NCBI RefSeq assembly: GCF_012972705.2
Contig: NZ_JABCSC020000003.1
Location: forward strand, 434,001-498,000
Direction: 5' to 3'
Length of the DNA: 64,000 nt
DNA from: Uliginosibacterium aquaticum
GTDB taxonomy: Bacteria; Pseudomonadota; Gammaproteobacteria; Burkholderiales; Rhodocyclaceae
Below the pieces are notes generated by a model. That model was given only the letters and a program-made list of their open reading frames with translations. It did no database searches and was not told the DNA's origin. Position numbers and translations under genes: made by a program. Of this stretch, positions 1 to 7,165 are shown piece after piece; positions within the stretch are counted from its first letter, which is position 1; each line of letters begins with the position of its first letter.

Positions 1-1
1 C

Positions 2-301
2 ATGACCGGCCTTGAAACCCTGCTGCCGCTGGTGATCAAGTGGGCGCAGGAAGACAAGGTTTCCTTGCCCGACGCGCTGGCCCGCGTCACCGCCAGTGCC
101 GCCAGCATCATGGGCATCACCAAGGGCGGCCATCTGGGCGTCGGCGCGCGTGCCGATGTGGTGATCTTCGATGCCGAAGCCGAGCAGGTACTCACCCGCG
201 AAGCGCTCAAGAGCCAGGGCAAGAACACACCCTTCCTCGGCATGCCGCTGCCTGGCGTGGTCAAGCACACGCTGGTTGAAGGTCGGGTGATGTTTGGTTG
301 A
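2..301 (+). CDS. pyrC: dihydroorotase, C-terminal part (5' end outside window)
   Basis: The last 99 codons of an amidohydrolase-family dihydroorotase, which interconverts carbamoyl-aspartate and dihydroorotate in pyrimidine synthesis. The fragment carries the family's C-terminal features: a helix with TGLE, the G-x-L-x-x-G-x-x-ADV-x-x-FD segment near residues 41-57, and the terminal SQGKNTPF-x-G motif followed by a V-x-x-TLV-x-G-x-VM end. The metal ligands lie upstream of the window. The ATG at base 2 is only the first in-frame ATG in view, not the true start. A strong terminator follows at once, so this is the last gene of its transcript. Confidence 0.85.
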   Translation: MTGLETLLPLVIKWAQEDKVSLPDALARVTASAASIMGITKGGHLGVGARADVVIFDAEAEQVLTREALKSQGKNTPFLGMPLPGVVKHTLVEGRVMFG

Positions 302-318
302 TGTGTGCTTGATTGATG

Positions 319-350
319 AAAACGCCCGGCAATCTGCCGGGCGTTTTGTT
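319..350 (+). terminator. rho-independent terminator after dihydroorotase gene
   Basis: Perfect stem ACGCCCGGC / GCCGGGCGT with a short AATCT-type loop, preceded by A's and followed by TTTTGTTTT. It lies 18 bases after the stop codon. The A/T symmetry would also let it stop the converging autotransporter transcript. Confidence 0.85.
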
Positions 351-366
351 TTGGTGCCCCGGGATT

Positions 367-2664
367 TCAGAAGCGGGTGCTCCAGATCATGCCGACCGAG
401 GCATCGTTATCTCCCTGGATGTTGTTCGCATCTTTTCGGTAGCTGGCTTGCAGTGTCATGTCGCTGAGTTTGCCGGTAGGCAAGGCGTAGGTGATGCGCT
501 GCTCCAATTCCCTGCCATCCGGCCGCAGGCTGGCTGATTCATGCACGAGGTATGCCTCGCCGTCTTCCGCGATCATGGTGCTCGTCACGTTGATGTTTCC
601 CTGGCTGACGCGCAGGGGCTGACGCAGGCTTAGGGTCAGGCGGTCACGTGGCACTAGCAGTTTGGTTTGCTGGTAGCTCGCGCTCCAGAACGTTGAGCGG
701 ATGCGGCTAGTTCCGGCAAAGAGGCCATCGGCCTGCGCCGCCGAGGTGCGTGCGTAGCCGCCTTCGAAGAGCAAGTGATGATTTGCACTTAAGCGCATGC
801 CCAGTGTGGCCGCGTAGCTCATGCTGTTGTTGCGGCCCAGGCTCATTGCAGAGTGTGTGTCATAAGTGCTGCCGAGCAGACCATGCTGCTCGGTCAGTGC
901 GCCGATCTTCACTCCGGTGCTGAACATCTGGGTGAGCTGGTAATTCATGCCCAACTGTATCCCTTGTGCTTCGGGGGTCGCCCAGGAGGGAGACCAGTTC
1001 CCGTTGCGGCCTGCTTCGGTTGCAGCCGTGTTGCTCCAGCTGGCAGCAAAGCGCAGCGACTGACTTAGTGGCAGGCCAGCCGCAACCAGTGCGCCGCCCT
1101 GGCTGAGGTTCATCAGGTCGGGGAGTGCGCTGTCATGTGAGAGCCAGGCCAGGTTTTCATCGCCGGTCATGGCGCGCGTGAAGGCGTACTGTGCCGGATA
1201 GCCGTAGCCCATCGCGATGCTGGTGCCGCTGGCGTCGGTGAACATGGCGAAGCCTTGCTGACGTTGCGAGGCCAGTTCTTCGTTGAAGCCGAATTCACCC
1301 AGGTGGTCTCTGGGGCTGTCACTGGGCCCCTGCCAGTAGGCGAGTTCGCGCCCGTCCGCGAGTTTGATTGCACGAGGGCCCTTGTTGACGTTCGTAGGCA
1401 GCGCATTGAGGCTGGCTTTGGCTGCGGGGGATTTGATCAGGCCAGAGAGGTTGACCGTGAAGTTGCGCAGATAGGTATCCAGCGCGGTGTAGCTGGCGAG
1501 TTTTGACTGCACTGAGGCCATGCTGCCCAGCGCGCCGCTGCTGATCATGCTGCCGGTGAGGCTACTCAGGGCGATGGTGCTGCCATTTGCACGGGTCACG
1601 CTGAGAGTGCCATAGGGTTGAAATGCGCGGCCCAGATTCACAAGCCCGACGCCATAGGTGCTGTCAGCGCCTGCAGGGCCCAGGTCAGTGGCCGTGGCGA
1701 GCAGCAGGTCGATACTGGTGCCGCGAGTTTTCAGGATCGGCCAGGCCGATTGCAGCAGCAGCAACGAACCGCTGACGACAGGGGCCGCCATTGAGGTGCC
1801 GGACCAGTAAGACCAGGTACCGGTACCGGCTGTCGTGTAGGGGGCGAGAATGGATTCCCCCGGCGCGACAAGCCAGCGCAGCGAATAGCCCGTTGCCTGG
1901 CCATTGGTATTGACCAGCTTGCCGCTGCCGGGGGTATTGCTGAATGAGGACTTTGCATTGGTCGGGCTCACCGAGCCCACGAATACCAGTCGGCTGATGG
2001 CTTGGGCGGTCAGCCCGTTGGTATTGGCACCATTGAGTAGTGCGACATTGCTGTTGCCACCCGCCCAGACGATGAATGCGCCCTTGGATGCCGCATAGTT
2101 GATGGCGGCAACCATGTCGGCCGTGTTGCCGTAGGTGATTGAGACATTGATTACGCTCGCGCCGGCATCGGCAGCCTTGCGCACCCCGTTGGCCACGTCA
2201 GTGCTGTAGCCAGATCCGGAGGCATTAAGCACTTTTTTAGCAACGATGTTGGCGTTGGGGGCGACGCTGATCACGCTCCCTGCGGTCGTGGTGTAGCCGC
2301 CATAGCTTGCGTTCCAGGCGAAGGGTTTGTTGCCGGCCGCGATGGCTGCGACTGCCGTGCCATGGCTGTTGTCATCACGGAATCCGTTGCTGCAGCGAAA
2401 GCTGACAGCGGCGCAGGTGCTCAGGGTCTGTGAAACCTGTCCTGTGGCAAACGAAGGGTGGGTTGGATTGACTCCGGTGTCGACCACGCCGAGCAGCTGT
2501 CCGGTTCCCCAGTTGGCGGCCGACATGATTGCATCATTTACGCCAATCTGCCTGAGCCAGGGTGCATAGGTTGCCGCTTGAGCAAGGCCTGCTGGAAGAA
2601 TCAGTGTCAGCAGGAGGACACCGTTACGGCGGGGGTGGTGACTTTTGTTTTGTGGCGCACTCAT
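367..2664 (-). CDS. secreted subtilisin-like (S8) serine protease autotransporter
   Basis: 765 residues. A signal peptide (about residues 13-30, hydrophobic, ending AQA-A) precedes a peptidase S8 domain with all catalytic parts visible: Asp62 in VVDTGV, His101 in SHGTAVA, oxyanion Asn204 in AGGN, and Ser291 in GTSMAAP. The C-terminal 250 or so residues alternate polar and hydrophobic stretches and end in Trp-Ser-Thr-Arg-Phe, as outer-membrane autotransporter barrels do. It is probably exported by Sec, inserts its barrel in the outer membrane and displays or releases the protease. The ATG has a good ribosome site (CAGGAGA, 7 bases upstream). The 5' leader holds a c-di-GMP-I riboswitch, so expression should follow the cell's c-di-GMP level. 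Substrate unknown. Confidence 0.87.
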   Translation of the reverse strand: MSAPQNKSHHPRRNGVLLLTLILPAGLAQAATYAPWLRQIGVNDAIMSAANWGTGQLLGVVDTGVNPTHPSFATGQVSQTLSTCAAVSFRCSNGFRDDNSHGTAVAAIAAGNKPFAWNASYGGYTTTAGSVISVAPNANIVAKKVLNASGSGYSTDVANGVRKAADAGASVINVSITYGNTADMVAAINYAASKGAFIVWAGGNSNVALLNGANTNGLTAQAISRLVFVGSVSPTNAKSSFSNTPGSGKLVNTNGQATGYSLRWLVAPGESILAPYTTAGTGTWSYWSGTSMAAPVVSGSLLLLQSAWPILKTRGTSIDLLLATATDLGPAGADSTYGVGLVNLGRAFQPYGTLSVTRANGSTIALSSLTGSMISSGALGSMASVQSKLASYTALDTYLRNFTVNLSGLIKSPAAKASLNALPTNVNKGPRAIKLADGRELAYWQGPSDSPRDHLGEFGFNEELASQRQQGFAMFTDASGTSIAMGYGYPAQYAFTRAMTGDENLAWLSHDSALPDLMNLSQGGALVAAGLPLSQSLRFAASWSNTAATEAGRNGNWSPSWATPEAQGIQLGMNYQLTQMFSTGVKIGALTEQHGLLGSTYDTHSAMSLGRNNSMSYAATLGMRLSANHHLLFEGGYARTSAAQADGLFAGTSRIRSTFWSASYQQTKLLVPRDRLTLSLRQPLRVSQGNINVTSTMIAEDGEAYLVHESASLRPDGRELEQRITYALPTGKLSDMTLQASYRKDANNIQGDNDASVGMIWSTRF

Positions 2665-2718
2665 GCAGGTCTCCTGAATTGCTGATCAATCCGGAGGGGG
2701 CAAGCATGAACGGCAGGG

Positions 2719-2740
2719 CACAGCCCTGTGATGGGCTGTG
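2719..2740 (-). promoter_or_regulatory. hairpin between riboswitch and autotransporter start (candidate expression platform)
   Basis: Perfect 8-bp stem CACAGCCC / GGGCTGTG with a 6-base loop, directly downstream of the riboswitch aptamer in the transcript. No U-run follows, so it does not look like a classical terminator. Further down, a CCCCCTCC stretch (about 2692-2703) could pair with the GGAG of the ribosome site, which suggests control of translation. The mechanism is inference. Confidence 0.5.
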
Positions 2741-2741
2741 T

Positions 2742-2818
2742 TCTGGCGGTCCCGCTGTCGTAGGTTGCCCCTTAGACCGGAAACTTTGCGACCCCGTCTT
2801 TCGACGGGTGTGCCTTTG
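2742..2818 (-). promoter_or_regulatory. cyclic di-GMP-I (GEMM-I) riboswitch
   Basis: Read on the minus strand, the leader shows the hallmarks of the class I c-di-GMP aptamer in order: AAAGGCACACC, a perfect P1b hairpin CCCGTC-GAAA-GACGGG with a GNRA tetraloop, the core GTCGCAAAGTTTCCGGTCTAA (reference class: GACGCAAAG-x-x-x-CCGGCCUAA) containing the purine that stacks between the ligand bases, then CCTACGACAGCGGGACCGCC (reference: GGUAGGUAGCGGGGUUACC). It lies about 80 bases upstream of the autotransporter ATG in the same orientation. No covariance search was run; the match is by eye but covers both conserved halves. Confidence 0.88.
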
Positions 2819-2843
2819 TCGGACTTAGCTCTGATCAAGGTAA

Positions 2844-2855
2844 ATCACGGGTGAT
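2844..2855. promoter_or_regulatory. 12-bp palindrome in the divergent autotransporter/pgk region
   Basis: ATCACGGGTGAT is a perfect palindrome flanked on both sides by TGATCA (2832-2837 and 2852-2857). It sits upstream of the riboswitch transcript and could be an operator. No known regulator is assigned. The rest of the 343-base gap 2665-3007 holds the riboswitch leader and, presumably, the pgk promoter. Confidence 0.25.
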
Positions 2856-3007
2856 CAGGTAACAACCCGACCCACAGAATTTGACAAAACGCAGGTTCTT
2901 GCAGGAGGAGGTCCAAAGCAATCCCTGTTCCGCTGCCTTTCGCTGGGTTTGTTTGTAGAATGCCGAACTGATTCCCCTGAAAATCCTTACAAACCAAGGA
3001 CAAATAC

Positions 3008-4240
3008 ATGACCAAGCTGTTCATCGAAGATCTGGATCTGGCCGGCAAGCGCGTGCTGATGCGCGTGGACTTCAACGTGCCGGTGAACAATGGCGTCGTC
3101 GAGAGCGACAAGCGCATCCGCGCCGCCCTGCCGACCATCAAGTACGCGCTGGACAAGGGTGCTTCCGTCGTCCTGATGTCGCACCTCGGCCGCCCGGATG
3201 GCAAGGTCGTTGCCAAGTGCACCCTGGCCCCGGTGGCTGAGCGTCTGGAAAAACTGCTGGGCAAGCCGGTGAAATTCCTGTCGGACTGCGTCGGCGCTGA
3301 AGTCGAAGCCGTCACCAGCAAGCTCGCCGCTGGCGAAGTGGTGCTGCTCGAAAACGTGCGCTACCACCTGGAAGAAGAAGGCAAGGTCAAGGACAAGGAA
3401 GGCAACGTCACCAAGGCCACGCCGGAAGCCGTTGAAGCCTTCCGCGCAGCGCTCTCGCGCAACGGCGACGTGTTCGTGCTGGACGCCTTCGGCACCGCCC
3501 ACCGCGCCCACAGCTCGGTGGTTGGCATCAATCTGCCGCGCGCTTCCGGCCTGCTCCTGAAGAAGGAACTGGATTTCCTCGGTGAAGCCGTGAACAAGCC
3601 GGTGCGTCCGCTGGTCGCGATCATTGGCGGCTCCAAGATCTCCGGCAAGATCGACGTGATCGAAGCCTTGCTGCCGAAGGTCGACAAGCTGCTGATCGGC
3701 GGCGGCATGGCCTTTACCTTCCTCAAGGCCCAAGGCCTGGAAGTCGGCAACTCGCTGTGCGAAAACGACAAGGTCGAACTCGCCAAGAGCCTGATGGCCA
3801 AGGCTGGCGACAAGCTGGTGCTGCCGATTGACACCATGGTCACCAAGAAGCTGGACTTCGGTGCCCGCACGCTGGATGGTCTGGTTGAAGTCGCTTCCAC
3901 CGCCATCCCGGCGGATCAGGAAGGTGTCGACATCGGTTCCAAGAGCGCCGCGCTCTATGCCGATATCATCCGTGGCGCCAAGACCGTGCTGTGGAACGGC
4001 CCGATGGGCGTGTTCGAAATCGACGCTTCCGCCGTTGGCACCTACGCCGTGGCCAACGCGCTGACCGAAGCTACCGCCAAGGGCGCGATCACCATCGTCG
4101 GTGGTGGTGACTCCGTGGCAGCCGTCGAGAAGGCGGGTCTGGAAGATCAGGTCTCGCACGTCTCCACCGGTGGCGGCGCTTCGCTGGAATTCCTCGAAGG
4201 CAAGGCTCTGCCTGGCGTGGAAGCACTGTCGGAAAAGTAA
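3008..4240 (+). CDS. pgk: phosphoglycerate kinase, eukaryote-like type
   Basis: 410 residues; transfers phosphate from 1,3-bisphosphoglycerate to ADP in glycolysis and gluconeogenesis. The signature KRVLMRVDFNVP is near residue 14, SHLGRPDG near 59, the nucleotide site GGGMAFTFLK in the C-terminal half, and GGGDS plus STGGGASLEFLEGKALPG at the end. It carries an EEEG-x-x-KD-x-x-GN insert after ENVRYHLE and the DAFGTAHRAHSS motif, features typical of eukaryotic PGKs, and is longer than the roughly 390-residue PGKs common in betaproteobacteria. The usual gap/pyk/fba neighbours are absent. Start: ATG after AAGGACAAATAC. A terminator follows. It may be a second PGK or a replacement acquired by transfer. 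Confidence 0.95.
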   Translation: MTKLFIEDLDLAGKRVLMRVDFNVPVNNGVVESDKRIRAALPTIKYALDKGASVVLMSHLGRPDGKVVAKCTLAPVAERLEKLLGKPVKFLSDCVGAEVEAVTSKLAAGEVVLLENVRYHLEEEGKVKDKEGNVTKATPEAVEAFRAALSRNGDVFVLDAFGTAHRAHSSVVGINLPRASGLLLKKELDFLGEAVNKPVRPLVAIIGGSKISGKIDVIEALLPKVDKLLIGGGMAFTFLKAQGLEVGNSLCENDKVELAKSLMAKAGDKLVLPIDTMVTKKLDFGARTLDGLVEVASTAIPADQEGVDIGSKSAALYADIIRGAKTVLWNGPMGVFEIDASAVGTYAVANALTEATAKGAITIVGGGDSVAAVEKAGLEDQVSHVSTGGGASLEFLEGKALPGVEALSEK

Positions 4241-4263
4241 TCCTGGCTGTTTTCCGGATACAG

Positions 4264-4292
4264 AAAGGCCGACCCACGGGTCGGCCTTTTTC
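4264..4292 (+). terminator. rho-independent terminator after pgk
   Basis: Stem AGGCCGACCC / GGGTCGGCCT around a 3-base ACG-type loop, flanked by AAA and TTTTT, 24 bases after the pgk stop. Confidence 0.88.
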
Positions 4293-4305
4293 ATGCGTGC
4301 GGGGC

Positions 4306-4593
4306 TTAGCCCGCCGCACCGGCAGCGCGGCGATCACGACGCAAATCGCGCTTGTCCTGATGCAGGTCGCGGCGATCCGTGTGCAGATCATGCCGTTCGG
4401 CCCGTACGCCACTCAGATCTCCGCTGCGGCGCTCGTGGCGCAATTCGCGGTGATCGGCATGCACGGCCTGTTTGTCGGAGCGGACTTCGCGACGGTCCTG
4501 GCGGATTTCGGGGGTGCGCGGAATGCTGGCTGCAAAGCTGCTGGCTGTGCTGAGCAGCAGGGCGAGTGGGATGAGCAGGGTACGGGCTTGCAT
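4306..4593 (-). CDS. small secreted Arg/His/Asp-rich protein
   Basis: 95 residues. A clear signal peptide (MQARTLLIPLALLLSTASSFA, cleavage near 22) is followed by a low-complexity, highly charged segment built from repeats such as RQDRREVRSDKQ, HADHRELRHERR, RAERHDLHTDRRDLHQ and DKRDLRRDRR. The heptad-like spacing suggests one long helix or coiled coil in the periplasm. Similar charged exported proteins of unknown function occur widely in proteobacteria; metal or polyanion binding through the histidines is possible but unproven. A good ribosome site (CAGGAG) lies 7 bases before the ATG. Monocistronic. Confidence 0.7.
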   Translation of the reverse strand: MQARTLLIPLALLLSTASSFAASIPRTPEIRQDRREVRSDKQAVHADHRELRHERRSGDLSGVRAERHDLHTDRRDLHQDKRDLRRDRRAAGAAG

Positions 4594-4863
4594 GATGATC
4601 TCCTGAGTCTGAAGGCGGCGGCCTGCCGTCTGTGCAGATTAACGAAGCCCTGCCGCACTGGCTGACGCGTGCTTGCAAGCAAATGTAAGCGCCGTCCGAG
4701 TGGCCCCAGGCCCCTGCGGCCTTGCTGGAAGGTGCTTTCGGCTGAACTGGCGGTACTTCTTCGAAACATCTGCTTGCATCTGGCGCGCCTAGGGGCAGGC
4801 CGGCAGGATCGTCCTGCGCTGCGGCCTATAGTCAGATCATCCAGGCATTCCCGGGAGGCGATC

Positions 4864-5307
4864 ATGACTGTCGTACTGACAGGAGGCTGTGCTTGCGGCG
4901 CAATCCGCTATGAATGCGAGGCGAAGCCGGCTGTGATGCTCAACTGTCATTGTCGGGATTGTCAGCGCAGCAGTGGCGGGGCTTTTGCGCCGCTGGTGGT
5001 GGTGCAGGCCGATCACTTTTGCCTGAGGCAGGGCGTGCCGAAGTATTTCGTGTCGGTGGCGGATAGCGGCAACACGGTGCGGCGAGGTTTCTGCGCGGAG
5101 TGCGGTTCGCCCTTGTTCATGTCAAGCGCGGCATTGCCCGGTTACATCGCCCTCAAGGCGGGCAGCCTGGACGATCCGACCCTGTTTCGTCCCGCTGCAG
5201 ATCTGTGGACCCACAGCGCTCAGTGCTGGGACAGCATGAACCCGATCCTGCCCAAGTATGAATACGAGCCGGGGCATCCGCAGCAGAAGGTTCCGGAACA
5301 CGCCTGA
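4864..5307 (+). CDS. GFA/CENP-V family zinc protein
   Basis: 147 residues. Zinc-binding motifs of the glutathione-dependent formaldehyde-activating enzyme (Gfa)/CENP-V fold: GGCACGAIRY at residues 7-16, NCHCRDCQRSSGG near 29-41, and GFCAECGSPLF near 80. Members bind zinc in a Mss4-like fold; some act on S-hydroxymethylglutathione but most are uncharacterised, so the name should not be taken as function. The start chosen is the ATG after CGGGAGGCGATC; the frame is open upstream to 4669 but without a ribosome site. Stands alone between oppositely oriented small genes. Confidence 0.85.
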   Translation: MTVVLTGGCACGAIRYECEAKPAVMLNCHCRDCQRSSGGAFAPLVVVQADHFCLRQGVPKYFVSVADSGNTVRRGFCAECGSPLFMSSAALPGYIALKAGSLDDPTLFRPAADLWTHSAQCWDSMNPILPKYEYEPGHPQQKVPEHA

Positions 5308-5318
5308 TCGGGTCGGCC

Positions 5319-5531
5319 TCAGCGTCGGGTCGGGTACTCTTCCTCGATCTTGTCCTGGTAGTAGCCCATCGGTGAGCTACTGGCGAGGAAGCGCTGGGCG
5401 ATCTCGTCGCCCACATTGGTGTGCTGGAGCACCTTGCCGCTTGAGAATTCGATTTCAAGAACGCGGCTGGCGCGATCATAGCCGGCGGATTTGATGCCGC
5501 CACGGTTGATCGGTTTGCGACTGATGCTCAT
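5319..5531 (-). CDS. KTSC domain protein
   Basis: 70 residues, nearly all one KTSC domain: I-x-SAGYD-x-x-x-x-x-LEIEFSSGKVLQH near residues 13-37 and the terminal F-L-A-S-S-S-P-x-G-x-Y-Y-x-D-x-I-x-x-x-YP. The domain is named after its occurrence at the C-terminus of some lysyl-tRNA synthetases. Stand-alone forms are small cytoplasmic proteins without a defined function. Ribosome site AGGAGAG before ATG. It is followed downstream by a DUF2799 lipoprotein gene 15 bases away on its upstream side, so the two may share a transcript. Confidence 0.82.
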   Translation of the reverse strand: MSISRKPINRGGIKSAGYDRASRVLEIEFSSGKVLQHTNVGDEIAQRFLASSSPMGYYQDKIEEEYPTRR

Positions 5532-5546
5532 GACCTCTCCTGTGAC

Positions 5547-6092
5547 TTACCAGCGCAGGCGCTCGGCGCGCTGCTCGGACAGGCGCAGTTCACGCCCGGC
5601 GAGCTCACGTTCCAGGCGTAGCCGGGTCAGCTGGTTTGAATACTGGCGCAACTCTTCTTCGTTGCGCGCGCCTGGCATGCGGACTTCGATGCTGCGCTGT
5701 TCTTGCTCCAGATAGTCGATGTGCTCGCGGGCGAGGTGAATCTCACGCCCGGCTTCAAAACCGCGCAGGAAAGCCGCTTCGGAGCGCTCCGGGCATACCC
5801 CGGCATAGCGCTCTCCACGTCGGCCGGCGGAGAGGCCGTTGGCCGGCGTGCAGTAGAAATTCAGGCCGCGTTCGCGCCCCAGTCGCCAGGCCGTCTCGTC
5901 CGGCTCCAGGCGATACACGCGGCAGGATTTGCGGTGCGTGGAGATGCGCTCGGGCGCTTGGCCGTTCTGGCCGTCACGATAGCCGACGCGTTCCCAGTCT
6001 CCCTGCCGGCACTCGTCTTCGCTCAGCGTGGAGCAGCCGGCAAGGAGGCAGACGAAGAGCAGGGGCAGGGCGGTGGGATGCAGGCGGGGCAT
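5547..6092 (-). CDS. DUF2799 family lipoprotein
   Basis: 181 residues. Signal peptide with lipobox LLAG-Cys20, then a DUF2799-like body with conserved GDWERVGYRDGQNG (residues 32-44), YRLEPDETAWRLGRERGL, YC and GVCP motifs, ending in a heptad-rich segment (about 125-178) with many Glu/Arg/Leu that is probably a coiled coil. Predicted outer-membrane or periplasmic lipoprotein of unknown function. The frame stays open to 6596, but translation before residue 1 is low-complexity shadow of the NifX-like gene; the ATG giving a perfect lipoprotein signal was chosen. Upstream of the KTSC gene on the same strand. Confidence 0.8.
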   Translation of the reverse strand: MPRLHPTALPLLFVCLLAGCSTLSEDECRQGDWERVGYRDGQNGQAPERISTHRKSCRVYRLEPDETAWRLGRERGLNFYCTPANGLSAGRRGERYAGVCPERSEAAFLRGFEAGREIHLAREHIDYLEQEQRSIEVRMPGARNEEELRQYSNQLTRLRLERELAGRELRLSEQRAERLRW

Positions 6093-6186
6093 GGAGGCGT
6101 TCCGATGAAGGCAGCGCAAGTGTAACGCTTCAGCCTTCGCCGGGGCTGACAGGGCGTCCACAGGTCGTCCAGCCTCCGCCCGTCGC

Positions 6187-6687
6187 TCAGTGCCCGCAGC
6201 CGCAGCCCCCACCCTTGTTGCCGCCATGACCACCACAGCCACCCCCTTCATGTGCGTGCCCCTTGCCACCGCAGCACTCATGGTCGGGGTTGTCATGGCC
6301 TTTGCCACCGCAGCATTCATGATCGTCGCCGTGCGCGTGACCGCCACAGCCGCCGCCCGCTTGTTCGGCATGCGGATCGAAGGGCGGTGCGGCTTCCAGC
6401 TCACCGGCCTGGAACTGGGCGAGGGCTTCGGCCGCGGTGGCCGCTTCGCAGCCATACACCTGGATGCCGTTGCGCTGCAGCTCGAAGAGCAGGCGCGGAT
6501 GGATTTCACTGCACAGGATGCCCTGGATGCCACTGACCAGCTCCTCGCTGATCGATTCGGGCTGGGCCCGGTCGAGCACATGAACGGCTTCGCCATCCAC
6601 GATCACGAGATGCTGGGCGGCGCCGAAGTCGGCGTGCAGGGCGCTGGAGAGCCCTTCCGGGCTGGCGACGGGGATGCAGAGTTTCAT
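6187..6687 (-). CDS. NifX/NifB-like Fe-Mo cofactor-binding domain protein with Cys/His-rich tail
   Basis: 166 residues. Residues 1-110 form a dinitrogenase iron-molybdenum cofactor-binding fold (MKLCIPVASPEGL start, HFG-like ADFGAAQH, QGILCSEIHPRLLFELQRNGI, then the YGCEAATAAEALAQF stretch). Residues 115-166 are almost entirely Gly, His and Cys, with HECCGGKGH present twice and CGGH units, clearly a metal-binding tail. Stand-alone NifX-like proteins are thought to bind iron-sulfur or molybdenum clusters. Its ATG overlaps the stop of the upstream DUF134 gene (ATGA), so the two are translationally coupled. An FNR-type promoter precedes the pair. Confidence 0.85.
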   Translation of the reverse strand: MKLCIPVASPEGLSSALHADFGAAQHLVIVDGEAVHVLDRAQPESISEELVSGIQGILCSEIHPRLLFELQRNGIQVYGCEAATAAEALAQFQAGELEAAPPFDPHAEQAGGGCGGHAHGDDHECCGGKGHDNPDHECCGGKGHAHEGGGCGGHGGNKGGGCGCGH

Positions 6688-7079
6688 GAAATTGCCTTCA
6701 GTACTTGGGTTAAATCGATAGGAGACGGCCCCGTGATTGCGGCCCTCTCCACCAGATCCTCTCCCGCGGGCGGGGGAGGAAAGCGTTGAGCGTCGCCCTG
6801 CGATGTGGATGAGATTCGCAGGGCCTTGCCGTTGAGCAGGGCATCGGCAATCTTGTGACGGGCACGGGCAAGGATGTTGCCGATGGTCTGGCGTGAGACA
6901 CCCATGCGCAGCGCGACCTCGGTCTGGTAATGGCCGTCCAGGTCCGCCAGGCGCAAGGCCTCTAGCTCGTCGAGCTCCAGAGCGATTTCGTCCAGCGCGT
7001 GCAAGGGCACGCCGCGTGGCTTGAAGTAGTCTGAAACCGGTGTACATCGGATGCAGCGCTGCTTTTGGGGGCGAGCCAT
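6684..7079 (-). CDS. DUF134 (UPF0251) family DNA-binding protein
   Basis: 131 residues from the ATG giving MARPQKQRCIR. The family pattern is clear: CTP-x-x-x-x-FKPRGVPL, then LDELEALRLADLDG, then a helix-turn-helix EVALRMGVSRQTIGNILARARHKIADALLNGKALRI (about residues 55-90). DUF134 proteins are predicted transcription factors often found beside NifX-like proteins. A TTG nine codons upstream is possible but lies on top of the predicted promoter. The gene overlaps the NifX-like gene by 4 bases. A start-site palindrome (7092-7107) could be its own operator. Confidence 0.87.
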   Translation of the reverse strand: MARPQKQRCIRCTPVSDYFKPRGVPLHALDEIALELDELEALRLADLDGHYQTEVALRMGVSRQTIGNILARARHKIADALLNGKALRISSTSQGDAQRFPPPPAGEDLVERAAITGPSPIDLTQVLKAIS

Positions 7080-7091
7080 CGAAGCTTGATT

Positions 7092-7107
7092 ATTGGCAAA
7101 AGCCAAT
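7092..7107. promoter_or_regulatory. 16-bp palindrome at the DUF134 transcription start
   Basis: ATTGGC-AAAA-GCCAAT is a perfect inverted repeat straddling the predicted transcription start (about 7099) of the DUF134-NifX transcript. The position is typical for a repressor site; autoregulation by DUF134 is inference. Confidence 0.4.
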
Positions 7108-7148
7108 TATTGTTTGGCGGCGAGAATTCCGGCGTTGATGTGGATCAG
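7106..7148 (-). promoter_or_regulatory. FNR/ANR-type box and -10 element for DUF134-NifX
   Basis: On the minus strand CTGAT-CCAC-ATCAA (7148-7135) matches the FNR consensus TTGAT-N4-ATCAA at 9 of 10 defined bases. AATAAT (7111-7106, 5 of 6 to TATAAT) lies so that the box is centred about 42 bases upstream of the predicted start, the spacing of a class II FNR-activated promoter. The same box ends 17 bases before the rhodanese ATG on the other strand, where binding would more likely repress. Confidence 0.6.
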
Positions 7149-7165
7149 ACTCTAAGGAGACCGAA

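Noticed and set aside
2640-2711. Short leader frame starting at an ATG in the riboswitch leader
   Set aside because: About 27 codons, overlaps the autotransporter start in another frame, no ribosome site.
2881-2904. TTGACA upstream of pgk as a -35 box
   Set aside because: No acceptable -10 hexamer 16-18 bases downstream (only GGAGGA).
4669-4863. N-terminal extension of the GFA-family gene
   Set aside because: No ribosome site and the added residues do not resemble the family; the ATG at 4864 has a good site.
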